Shown here piece by piece: positions 15,344 through 22,678 of a stretch of 22,678 bases of DNA (its first letter is position 1; every line of letters starts with the position of its first letter). The translations under genes were made by a program, and so were the position numbers. Origin of the DNA: an uncultured Oscillospiraceae bacterium (GTDB taxonomy: Bacteria > Bacillota > Clostridia > Oscillospirales > Oscillospiraceae); contig CAKTVW010000037.1 of NCBI GenBank assembly GCA_934630495.1, forward strand, positions 1 to 22,678, read 5' to 3'. Below the pieces are notes generated by a model. That model made no database searches. It worked only from the letters and a program-made list of their open reading frames with translations, and was not told where the DNA came from.

Positions 15344-16801
15344 ATGAACGAAAATTTGACGCAAAAATCCATCAGCTCTTTCCTGTGGAAAACCGTGCAG
15401 TCCGTATGTACACTAGGCTCGACGTTTATTATTCAAATCGTGCTTGCCCGAATCTTGGACCCTGCGGACTTTGGAATCGTAGCAATCACCACGGTGTTTA
15501 TGACTCTGGCAAACACAATCATCGAGACCAGCTTTTCCTCGTCGGTGATCCAGAAGAGCGAATTAAGTCAAAAACTGCTGTCTTCTGTTTTTTTCGCAAA
15601 TGCCGTTCTTTCTTTTTTCGTTTATTTACTTTTGTTTTTAGCCGCCCCGCTTATTTCGCGGTTTTACGATGAAGCGATCCTCACTGCGGTACTGCGTGTT
15701 CAGGGATTGCGTATCGTGATCGCTTCCCTTTGCTCTATTCAGGACGCGTTACTGATAAGGGAAATGAAATTCAAAACGCTTTTCATCTGCGAATTGATCG
15801 GGGCGATCGTCCAGATAGGCGTCGGATTGGTCATGGCGTATACAGGCTTCGGCGTCTGGGCGATCGTTTTTTCCGCCCTGTCCGGTTATCTTGCCTCCGG
15901 TATCGGAAAGATGCTGGCGTCAAGGTGGAAGCCTTCCCTATATTACTCTCATTCCTTAGTAAAAGATGCGCTTTCCTTCAGCTCAAAAATTCTTGCCGTA
16001 AGAGTTACGAGAAAGCTGTTTTATAATATTCGGACCTTGACGATCGGAAAGGTGTACACGACCGACACCCTCGGCTACTTTAACAAGGGCTTTCAGTTTC
16101 CCTCCACGGCAATGACGGTCGTGGACGGTTCGCTGACCTCCGTTGCGTTCACGTCCTTGTCCAAGCTTCAGGACGACAAGCAGGCGCTGGTCAATGCGCT
16201 GAGAAACTATGTGCGCATCATGATGTATCTTTGTACGCCGATGATGGTCGGCATGGCCATCGTTGCCGAGCCGCTGGTCAAGGTGCTGTTAACGGATAAA
16301 TGGCTCGCCTGTGTGCCGTATCTCCAAATCGTGTGCTTTACGCAGCTGTTAGCCCCCCTGAATGTCAAAACGACCGCGTTTGAAGCCCTTGGCGAAAGCT
16401 CCATCTCTATGAAGCTTCATGTGAGCGGTATCGTTTTATCGATCATTCTGCTCTTTGCGTCCATACCGTTTCCGGCATGGGTCATGGTCCTCAGCGGATT
16501 TGTCAGCAGCCTGCTGCTTCAAATTGCGATCGGCGTCGTTTGTAAAAAGAGAATGGATTATCGGTATTCGGAGCAATTCAAGGATGCTTTTATCGGCTTG
16601 ATCCCAACGATCGGTATGGTCGCGCTCGTCTTCCTTTGCTCCTATATCCCGTGCGGCGTTTTTCTCAGCTTGGTTCTGAAAATCGTGCTCGGTATTTTGG
16701 CATACATCGGGGTTTCGGCACTGTCGAAAAATCCGATTTTATATCAAATCATATCGTATTCCAAGAGGATTCGATCAACACGGAGAAATGATGCTAGTTA
16801 A
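15344..16801 (+). CDS. polysaccharide flippase (Wzx, PST family)
   Basis: A 485-residue membrane protein with about 12-14 hydrophobic segments. The N-terminus reads SISSFLWKTVQSVCTLGSTF, then VLARILDPADFGIVAITTVF, the signature start of WzxC-type lipopolysaccharide/EPS exporters of the MOP superfamily, and GYFNKGFQFP near residue 240 is also characteristic. Wzx moves undecaprenyl-diphosphate-linked repeat units from the inner to the outer face of the membrane, feeding the polymerase encoded 22 bases upstream. The ribosome binding site is weak, which suggests coupling to translation of the polymerase gene. The 3' end overlaps the kinase-like gene that follows. Confidence 0.92.
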   Translation: MNENLTQKSISSFLWKTVQSVCTLGSTFIIQIVLARILDPADFGIVAITTVFMTLANTIIETSFSSSVIQKSELSQKLLSSVFFANAVLSFFVYLLLFLAAPLISRFYDEAILTAVLRVQGLRIVIASLCSIQDALLIREMKFKTLFICELIGAIVQIGVGLVMAYTGFGVWAIVFSALSGYLASGIGKMLASRWKPSLYYSHSLVKDALSFSSKILAVRVTRKLFYNIRTLTIGKVYTTDTLGYFNKGFQFPSTAMTVVDGSLTSVAFTSLSKLQDDKQALVNALRNYVRIMMYLCTPMMVGMAIVAEPLVKVLLTDKWLACVPYLQIVCFTQLLAPLNVKTTAFEALGESSISMKLHVSGIVLSIILLFASIPFPAWVMVLSGFVSSLLLQIAIGVVCKKRMDYRYSEQFKDAFIGLIPTIGMVALVFLCSYIPCGVFLSLVLKIVLGILAYIGVSALSKNPILYQIISYSKRIRSTRRNDAS

Positions 16802-18020
16802 AAGTTACATAAAGGAAAAGCTGAAGGCCCTTTATTATAAATATCCGGGACGCCCGAAAACATTTCACGCACTTCCCGCGGAAGCGACGCCGATCACTTG
16901 CCGCCCCGAAGATATTACGGTCTTGACGGCAACGAGCAACAATATTCTGAGAATATCGTACGAAGGAAAAACACTTTTTTTCCGCCAATGCAGGCGCCAC
17001 ACCGAAATACACGAATATGTGCAGACGTTGATCGACGAGTACTATTGCTCCGGGGAACTGCCAAAAGACAGAGAGATCGTAGAAAGATCATTGGCGCAAA
17101 GAAAGAATTTTTCAAAATTCGTGAATATGGGGATGACGAATGACGTCACGTCCGGCGTGTATAGGTTTTGCATGGGCGGACCGTCGGAACTGATCGGGAT
17201 CACAAATGATGATGCCGAGTTAAACGACCGCCTGCGGGACTTTGCGCAATTTGTTTGGGGCGAGTTATATGCATACAAGCTAAATTTCGGGATCAGAACA
17301 GGCGCATACCAGACCTATAATGCGGTCAGGCAAATTGCAACCAAACGGATCGCAGATCTATTCGGCCTGTCGGAGCTGGTCCCGGGCACGGAATTTGCCG
17401 TTCTGAATATATCGGACGGCAGAAAGCTGTTCGGCACGATCATGGAAGCCGCGCCGGGGATCATATTAGAACGGGAATCGGCGCAGAAAAGAAGAAGCGC
17501 CGTCACGCCGAGGCTTCAACATGCATTGAATAATCTGAATTTTCTGGATGCGCTATGCTATGAAAAGGACCACAGACCCGGTAATTATACGGTCGTCATG
17601 AGCGGAAATAAAGCAGAGTCGATCTGCGCTTTTGATAACGACTCCCCGATGTCCTTCGGACTCGGAAACGCATCGTTTGAATCGTATATGAATTGTTCGC
17701 CGTATATCTTACGCGATTCACTTAACAGGCCGTATATTGACGAAAAGGTCGTTAAAATTCTGTCGACAAATAATTTTGACAAGCTCTGTCAAGCGACGAA
17801 GGACCTGCTAAATCCGGTTCAGATCATGGCGCTGAAAAGAAGATTTCGTGCCCTGCAAAAAGCGGTTTCCATACTGAGACCGCATACGGCGCTCTCAGAC
17901 GAAGAATGGAATGACGAGACCGTCCGCGAGGAACTGGGCGGCGCGTACGGAAAGACGTATTTGGGATTATTTACGGAAGATATGAAACTGGCATATCAGC
18001 CGTGGATCAAGCGCGCATAA
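16791..18020 (+). CDS. putative kinase-fold protein (Fam20/PI4K-like catalytic motif)
   Basis: A 409-residue protein with no signal peptide or membrane segment, so it is probably cytoplasmic. ATG 16791 is five bases from GGAG; ATG 16788 is two bases away. The middle contains a helix reading AVRQIATKRIADLFGLSELV-P-G-T, like the segment in Fam20- and PI4K-like kinases where a lobe helix leads into V-P-x-T. Then NFLDALCYEKDHRPGNY gives a catalytic-loop-like D-H-R-x-x-N (Asp260, Asn265), and 22 residues later AFDNDSPMSFG offers a metal-binding Asp282 in a D-N-D. The order and spacing match atypical kinases with a protein-kinase-like fold. I do not recognise the family as a named capsule gene. Overlapping translation with wzx suggests a role in modifying the glycan, its lipid intermediate or a partner protein. 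A very remote aminoglycoside-phosphotransferase relationship is an alternative. Confidence 0.6.
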   Translation: MLVKSYIKEKLKALYYKYPGRPKTFHALPAEATPITCRPEDITVLTATSNNILRISYEGKTLFFRQCRRHTEIHEYVQTLIDEYYCSGELPKDREIVERSLAQRKNFSKFVNMGMTNDVTSGVYRFCMGGPSELIGITNDDAELNDRLRDFAQFVWGELYAYKLNFGIRTGAYQTYNAVRQIATKRIADLFGLSELVPGTEFAVLNISDGRKLFGTIMEAAPGIILERESAQKRRSAVTPRLQHALNNLNFLDALCYEKDHRPGNYTVVMSGNKAESICAFDNDSPMSFGLGNASFESYMNCSPYILRDSLNRPYIDEKVVKILSTNNFDKLCQATKDLLNPVQIMALKRRFRALQKAVSILRPHTALSDEEWNDETVREELGGAYGKTYLGLFTEDMKLAYQPWIKRA

Positions 18021-18100
18021 AGCTTGTCTTCCGACAAAGTGGAATATCCTGTCAAACAACAAAAACACTCAGCGCAGAAATTTTGAAGGAGAATACAGTA

Positions 18101-18856
18101 ATGAAAAAGTTCTTTCCTGTTGTACTCGGACTCATGCTTCTCGTATTTCTTGTCGGATGCGGGACGCAAAAAGAGGACGGTTCGGTCACGACGCCCACCG
18201 GCGAGAGTAAGAATGCAAGCTTAGAAGATGAAAACGCCACCTTTGTAATCGAGGCCGCAGGACTGAAATTACAATACCCCCTGCGCTGGCAGGAGCTGGT
18301 CTCGGTCGATGTCGATGCAAACACCGCTGCGTTCAGCTTCGATCACGAGAAGCTTTTTACACTCTTTTTTAACTGCCCGGATCAAGGAAATGTGCTTGGG
18401 ACGGTGTGCGGGGATGAAAATATCGTTATCACGATAGAAGACTACGATGTAAGCGGCGATAAAGCCGTTTCCATGCAGGAAGATGTCAACGTTATTTTGC
18501 AGCATTTAATGGAAGATTATGACTTCGCGGCAGGCGAGGTGGTCGTCAAGGAAAGCAGCGACGTATTCGCCATTGAAACCTCGGTCACGACGCTCTACTA
18601 TCCGGCCAAGTGGCAGGACGAGGTCACGGTCAAGGTAAGCGATACCAAGGTCAGCTTCACATACGGCAAGGAAAGCTTGTTTGACTTGGTGTTTACGGAA
18701 ACGGAAAACGGCTATTTGCTCGGCACCTACAAAGACACGCCGATCTATGTCGTGGATTACGAGGTGACTTCAAACGAAGCGAGTGCCATGCAGGAAGACG
18801 TCAACGTTATTTTGCAGCATTTGATCGAGGATGATAATTTCGTGATCAACAACTGA
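18101..18856 (+). CDS. putative lipoprotein with two tandem domains
   Basis: A 251-residue protein. ATG 18101 is chosen because GAAGGAG lies nine bases upstream. The N-terminus is a lipoprotein signal (KKFFPVVLGLMLLVFLVGC) with the lipobox LVGC, so the mature protein is expected on the outer face of the membrane. After a serine/threonine-rich linker come two copies of a domain of about 105 residues: each has a Y-P-x-x-W-Q motif (YPLRWQ, YPAKWQ), a K/E-L-F-x-L-x-F strand and ends in AMQEDVNVILQHL or SMQEDVNVILQHL. I do not recognise the domain. It lies between the kinase-like gene and the UDP-FucNAc genes and is probably an accessory surface factor for polymer assembly. Confidence 0.8.
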   Translation: MKKFFPVVLGLMLLVFLVGCGTQKEDGSVTTPTGESKNASLEDENATFVIEAAGLKLQYPLRWQELVSVDVDANTAAFSFDHEKLFTLFFNCPDQGNVLGTVCGDENIVITIEDYDVSGDKAVSMQEDVNVILQHLMEDYDFAAGEVVVKESSDVFAIETSVTTLYYPAKWQDEVTVKVSDTKVSFTYGKESLFDLVFTETENGYLLGTYKDTPIYVVDYEVTSNEASAMQEDVNVILQHLIEDDNFVINN

Positions 18857-18884
18857 TTTTGCGGCGTAAAGGGAGTTGCATAGT

Positions 18885-19913
18885 ATGGGTAAATTTAAGG
18901 ATAAAATACTCCTCATCACCGGCGGGACAGGCTCTTTCGGCAACGCCGTGCTGGATCGCTTTTTGACGACCGAGATCGGAGAGATCCGCATACTCTCCCG
19001 TGACGAGAAGAAGCAGGACGATATGCGACACAGCTATCAGCTTGCATATCCCCGTTTTGCGGAGAAGATAAAGTTCTACATAGGCGACGTGCGCGATTAC
19101 AACTCCATAGCTCCGGCTTTTCGGGGCGTGGACTATGTGTTCCATGCCGCCGCTCTGAAGCAGGTGCCGTCGTGCGAGTTCTACCCGATGGAGGCGGTCA
19201 AGACGAATGTGATCGGCTCGGACAATGTCGTCTCCGCCTGCGTCGCAAACAATGTAAAGAAAGCGATATTCCTGTCCACGGACAAGGCGGCATACCCGAT
19301 CAATGCAATGGGCATGACCAAGGCCGTGATGGAGAAGAATGTGATCGCGCGCTCCCGTCAGCTGCTGTCCGGCGACCCCGTGCTGTGCCTTACCCGCTAC
19401 GGAAACGTCATGGCCTCGCGCGGCTCGGTCATTCCGCTGTTTTGCGAGCAGATTCAAGACGGCAAGCCCCTGACGGTCACCAATCCGGAGATGACTCGTT
19501 TTATGATGACGCTCGAGGATGCCGTAGACCTTGTGCTGTATGCGTTCGAGCACGGCGAGCAGGGCGATCTGTTCGTGCAGAAGGCGCCCGCCGCGACCAT
19601 TGAGACCTTGGCACAGGCGGTGCTTGAGCTGAAGCAGTCCGACGTCGGCGTGACGAATATCGGCACCCGTCACGGAGAAAAGCTGTTTGAGGTGTTGGTC
19701 ACGGCGGAGGAAATGCTCCGCGCCGAGGACCTGCCGGGCTTTTTCCGGATCCCCGCAGACAATCGCGACCTGAACTACGACAACTATTTCAGTAAAGGCA
19801 ACCCGGAGTTTGGCAAGATCGAGCAGTATACTTCCCACAATACGCACCGACTGAATGTGGAGGAAATGAAACAACTGCTCTTGAAGCTGAAGCTGTTTGG
19901 AGGGAGCTGCTGA
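18885..19913 (+). CDS. capE: UDP-GlcNAc 4,6-dehydratase/5-epimerase (CapE/FnlA/WbjB)
   Basis: A 342-residue extended SDR enzyme, first step of UDP-L-FucNAc synthesis: it converts UDP-GlcNAc to the 4-keto-6-deoxy-L sugar. ATG 18885 has GGGAG nine bases upstream. The NADP-binding loop TGGTGSFGNAV is at residues 12-22, and STDKAAYPINAMGMTK begins at Ser131. The residue that is the catalytic tyrosine in most SDRs is Met142 here, eight residues after Lys134, as described for S. aureus CapE (Lys126/Met134). The C-terminal half has GTRHGEKLFEVLVTAEEM, typical of this family. It starts 28 bases after the lipoprotein gene and its stop overlaps the capF start (TGATG). Confidence 0.93.
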   Translation: MGKFKDKILLITGGTGSFGNAVLDRFLTTEIGEIRILSRDEKKQDDMRHSYQLAYPRFAEKIKFYIGDVRDYNSIAPAFRGVDYVFHAAALKQVPSCEFYPMEAVKTNVIGSDNVVSACVANNVKKAIFLSTDKAAYPINAMGMTKAVMEKNVIARSRQLLSGDPVLCLTRYGNVMASRGSVIPLFCEQIQDGKPLTVTNPEMTRFMMTLEDAVDLVLYAFEHGEQGDLFVQKAPAATIETLAQAVLELKQSDVGVTNIGTRHGEKLFEVLVTAEEMLRAEDLPGFFRIPADNRDLNYDNYFSKGNPEFGKIEQYTSHNTHRLNVEEMKQLLLKLKLFGGSC

Positions 19914-21106
19914 TGAACATTCTTGTTACCGGCGCGTGCGGCTTCGTGGGGAAAAACCTGACGGCGGCGCTGAAGGCTATCCGCGACGGAAAGAATCGCG
20001 CCCATCCGGAGCCGGTCATCCGGGAAATTTACGGGTACGACTCGGACAGCTCCCCGGAGCAGCTCAACGTTTACGCCGCTTCGGCGGACTTTGTGTTCCA
20101 TTTGGCGGGCGTAAACCGCCCGAAGACGGCGGAGGAATACCTCCCCGGCAATGTCGGCTCTCTGGAGACGCTGCTTGCCGCCCTGCAAAAGGCGGGGAAC
20201 CGCTGCCCCGTGATGCTGGCAAGCTCTGCGCAGGCCTCCCTTGTCGGGCGCTACGCGGGGAGCGAATACGGCAGGGCGAAGCTTGCCTGCGAAGAGCGGT
20301 TACGGGCCTATGCCGCCGAGACCGGCGCGGAAGCGCTGATCTACCGCTTTCCCAACGTATTCGGCAAATGGTGCCGCCCGAATTACAATTCCGCCGTGGC
20401 CACCTTCTGCCACAATATCGCCAACGATCTGCCGATTACGGTCAACGACCCGACGACGGAGCTGGAGCTGGTCTATATTGACGATCTGGTTGCGGAGCTG
20501 CTGGCCGCCTTGGCCGGTCGGGCGTACCGCTGCAATTATAACGGGCTGACGCCGGTCTCGGGCGAGGAATTTTGCCGCGTGCCTGTGACGCACCGCGTGA
20601 CGCTGGGCAGGATCGTTGAGCTGCTGCGCACGTTCCGCGCACAGCCGGAGACGCTTCTGCTGCCGGAGATCCCGGAGGGCAGCTTCGCGAAAAAGCTCTA
20701 TTCGACCTATCTGTCCTATTTGCCGCCGGAAAAGACGGCGTTTCCGCTGAAGATGAACATTGATGCCCGCGGCAGCTTCACGGAGCTGCTGAAAACGGAG
20801 AACTGCGGCCAGTTCTCCGTCAATATCACAAAGCCCGGCGTGACCAAGGGGCAGCATTGGCATAACAGCAAGTGGGAATTTTTCATCGTCGTGGCCGGAC
20901 ACGGCCTGATCCGTGAGCGGCGGTTGGACTCGAACGAGGTCCTGGACTTCGAGGTCAGCGGAGAGAAGATCGAGGCCGTCCACATGCTGCCGGGCTATAC
21001 CCACAGCATCAAGAATCTCAGCGATACCGACGATCTGGTGACGCTGATGTGGGCCAACGAGCGCTTCGACCCGCAGCACCCGGACACGTTTTTTGAGGAG
21101 GTCTGA
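19913..21106 (+). CDS. capF: UDP-2-acetamido-2,6-dideoxy-hexulose reductase/epimerase (CapF/FnlB/WbjC)
   Basis: A 397-residue two-domain enzyme, second step of UDP-L-FucNAc synthesis. The N-terminal SDR domain starts ILVTGACGFVGKNL (NADP-binding G-x-x-G-x-x-G) and contains the YGRAK motif near residue 121 (Y-x-x-x-K) and FPNVFGKWCRPNYNSAVATF. The C-terminal cupin domain (about 275-397) begins IDARGSFTELLKT and has QHWHNSK, E-F-F and the H of GYTHSI, the expected metal ligands; in CapF this domain acts first as a 3-epimerase and the SDR domain then reduces the 4-keto group. Length and domain order match S. aureus CapF. GGAGGGAG precedes the start. Confidence 0.93.
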   Translation: MNILVTGACGFVGKNLTAALKAIRDGKNRAHPEPVIREIYGYDSDSSPEQLNVYAASADFVFHLAGVNRPKTAEEYLPGNVGSLETLLAALQKAGNRCPVMLASSAQASLVGRYAGSEYGRAKLACEERLRAYAAETGAEALIYRFPNVFGKWCRPNYNSAVATFCHNIANDLPITVNDPTTELELVYIDDLVAELLAALAGRAYRCNYNGLTPVSGEEFCRVPVTHRVTLGRIVELLRTFRAQPETLLLPEIPEGSFAKKLYSTYLSYLPPEKTAFPLKMNIDARGSFTELLKTENCGQFSVNITKPGVTKGQHWHNSKWEFFIVVAGHGLIRERRLDSNEVLDFEVSGEKIEAVHMLPGYTHSIKNLSDTDDLVTLMWANERFDPQHPDTFFEEV

Positions 21107-21107
21107 A

Positions 21108-22253
21108 ATGGGAAAACTCAAGCTGATGACGATCCTCGGCACGCGGCCGGAGATCATCCGCCTTTCTGCGACTATCCGGTGCTGTGACCGCTATTTTCGG
21201 CAAATTCTCGTCCACACCGGCCAGAACTACGACTACGAGCTGAATCAGGTGTTCTTTGAAGATTTGAGCCTCCGCGCCCCGGACTACTATCTGGACGCGG
21301 CCGGTGCAAACCTCGGAGAGACCATCGGCTCGATCATTGCCAAGAGCTATGCCCTCATGCAGGAGGTCAAGCCGGACGCCGTGCTGGTGCTGGGCGATAC
21401 CAATTCCTGCCTGTCCGTCATTGCCGCCAAGCGGCTGCACATTCCCATCTTTCACATGGAGGCGGGAAACCGCTGCTTTGACGAGTGCCTTCCGGAGGAG
21501 ACGAACCGCCGCATCGTGGACGTGACCTCCGACGTAAATCTCTGCTATTCCGAGCACGCAAGGCGCTATCTGAACGCCGCAGGCGTCCCGAAGGAACGCA
21601 CGTTCGTGGTGGGCAGTCCGATGGCCGAGGTGCTGCATCGGAATCTGCCGCAGATCGAGGCCAGCGACATTCACGCCCGACTCGGGCTGGAAAAGGGAAA
21701 GTATATTTTGCTCTCCGCTCATCGGGAGGAAAATATTGACACGGAGGAGAATTTCCGCGCCCTCTTTACGGCGGTGAACGCCATGGCGGAGCAATATGAC
21801 ATGCCTGTGCTGTACTCCTGCCACCCGAGAAGCCGAAAACGGCTGGAACAAAGCGGCTTTGAGCTGGATCGGCGGGTCATTGCCCACAAGCCGCTGGGCT
21901 TCCACGATTACAACTGCCTGCAAATGAATGCCTTCTGTGTGGTGTCCGACAGCGGCACGCTTCCGGAGGAGTCGAGCTTTTATCTCTCCATTGGAAAGCC
22001 CTTCCCGGCGGTGTGCATCCGCACATCGACCGAGCGCCCGGAGGCCATGGATAAGGGCTGCTTTGTTCTGGCGGGGATCCATACCGAGCAGCTTTTGCAG
22101 TCTATTGATCTGGCGGTCGGTATGCTGCAAAACGGCGACTTTGGCGCGCCCGTGCCCGATTATACCGCCGAGAACGTGTCCATGAAGGTCGCCGGACTGA
22201 TCCAGAGCTACACGGGAATCGTGAATAAAACGGTCTGGCGTAAGGACGGATAA
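21108..22253 (+). CDS. capG: UDP-N-acetyl 2-epimerase forming UDP-L-FucNAc (CapG/FnlC/WbjD)
   Basis: A 381-residue non-hydrolysing UDP-sugar 2-epimerase of the WecB superfamily, last step of UDP-L-FucNAc synthesis. GAGGAGGT precedes the ATG by five bases. Visible motifs are GTRPEIIRLS, HTGQNYDYE, VLGDTNSCLS, HMEAGNRCFDECLPEETNR, SAHREENIDT and SDSGTLPEESSF. The form EAGNRCFDxxxPEE separates the CapG/WbjD group from WecB, which has a G-L-R-T in the same place, so it is likely specific for the L-sugar intermediate. It ends with TAATGA, and the operon terminator follows after about 280 bases. Confidence 0.93.
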   Translation: MGKLKLMTILGTRPEIIRLSATIRCCDRYFRQILVHTGQNYDYELNQVFFEDLSLRAPDYYLDAAGANLGETIGSIIAKSYALMQEVKPDAVLVLGDTNSCLSVIAAKRLHIPIFHMEAGNRCFDECLPEETNRRIVDVTSDVNLCYSEHARRYLNAAGVPKERTFVVGSPMAEVLHRNLPQIEASDIHARLGLEKGKYILLSAHREENIDTEENFRALFTAVNAMAEQYDMPVLYSCHPRSRKRLEQSGFELDRRVIAHKPLGFHDYNCLQMNAFCVVSDSGTLPEESSFYLSIGKPFPAVCIRTSTERPEAMDKGCFVLAGIHTEQLLQSIDLAVGMLQNGDFGAPVPDYTAENVSMKVAGLIQSYTGIVNKTVWRKDG

Positions 22254-22533
22254 TGACCCGTTTTGCGGCCCCTGCGGTCTGAAAGTGTGCGTATCCGGAT
22301 GCAGCAAAGGTTAGGCATATCTCTTTGCGAAGCTCGAGACGATGCGAGCACTGTACGGCAATTGAGAAACGCCGAGCCGCCATGGAGGATTTTTGTGGTC
22401 ACTTCGGCAAGAGCACCATCACCCATGTCTGCTTCGTAGACAATCAAAAATGCCCACAGACGGAAAAAGTCCGCTTCCCGTCAGAATGGCAATGAAATAA
22501 TTCACGAAAAATTCGCAGCGCCGATGCGCTATA
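22254..22533. other. non-coding gap after capG with a possible degraded coding fragment
   Basis: No gene is supported in these 280 bases. One + strand frame is open from 22283 to 22498 without a convincing start (GEKVRFPSEWQ-like end), and another reads RPLRSESVRIRMQQRLGISL from about 22268 before stopping. These could be pieces of a decayed gene, but no protein family is recognised and no ribosome binding site fits. Confidence 0.4.
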
Positions 22534-22589
22534 AAACCCGCAGGTTGCGGCATGAGGCTTTCGAGCCTCGTGCCGCAACCTGCGGGTTT
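22534..22589 (+). terminator. very long intrinsic terminator closing the EPS operon
   Basis: A 26-bp stem (22534-22559 with 22564-22589) pairs with a single G-U wobble around the stable loop TTCG. The stem begins AAACCCGCAGG and ends CCTGCGGGTTT, so A/T-rich ends serve as A- and T-tracts in either direction. It is likely to work as a bidirectional terminator. A further 89 bases to the window end hold no identifiable gene. Confidence 0.88.
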
Positions 22590-22678
22590 ATATGATGGTT
22601 CTATAATAAAAGGGCTCTCTGTCAATAGTTGGGGCAGAGACAAAAACGCAAATAATTAGGTCGTGTCGGGGAGTACTG

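Noticed and set aside
18846..22307. Long minus-strand open frames opposite capE, capF and capG (up to 429 codons)
   Set aside because: All three + strand genes have complete motifs and well-placed ribosome binding sites. The antisense frames show no recognisable domains and reflect GC-rich codon use.

Overview
The window looks like chromosomal DNA of a moderately GC-rich gut-type Firmicute, probably a clostridial or oscillospiral genome. The evidence is strong Gram-positive ribosome binding sites, tandem large serine recombinases, a split CapA/CapB-type chain-length adaptor and tyrosine kinase, and surface proteins with clostridial cell-wall-binding repeats. No rRNA or other taxonomic marker is present, so this placement is an inference.

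Region 1 (1 to about 4150) is a decayed prophage. It holds the 3' end of an SNF2-like helicase, a small phage protein, a DUF1492/ArpU-like late regulator, a hairpin, and then a lone tail assembly chaperone with a textbook -1 frameshift site (A AAA AAC) leading to a 69-residue extension. Terminase, portal, capsid and the other tail genes are missing. The chaperone is followed by a 5'-truncated large serine recombinase and an overlapping, apparently intact one.

Region 2 (about 4145 to 5077) has no convincing gene. It contains inverted and direct repeats, a strong terminator, a possible degraded coding fragment, and a good sigma-A-type promoter (4847-4875) that opens the next operon.

Region 3 (5078 to 22253) is a Wzx/Wzy-type exopolysaccharide or capsule locus, entirely on the + strand. 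In order: chain-length adaptor, BY-kinase, two GT4 glycosyltransferases, a 1470-residue secreted protein with a phosphodiester-glycosidase (NAGPA-like) domain and wall-binding repeats, a polymerase (Wzy), a flippase (Wzx), a protein with a kinase-like catalytic motif resembling Fam20/PI4K-type kinases, an internally duplicated lipoprotein, and a complete UDP-L-FucNAc pathway (CapE, CapF, CapG). The first glycosyltransferase resembles WbuB, a putative L-FucNAc transferase, which fits the last three genes. No initiating sugar-1-phosphate transferase and no CpsB/Wzb-type phosphatase lie in the window. A 26-bp-stem terminator (22534-22589) closes the locus.

The most unusual points are the kinase-like protein next to the flippase, its co-occurrence with a wall-bound phosphodiester glycosidase (possibly a phosphate-decorated polymer), a 141-nt set of five hairpins at 13724-13864, and the preserved frameshift site in a broken prophage.
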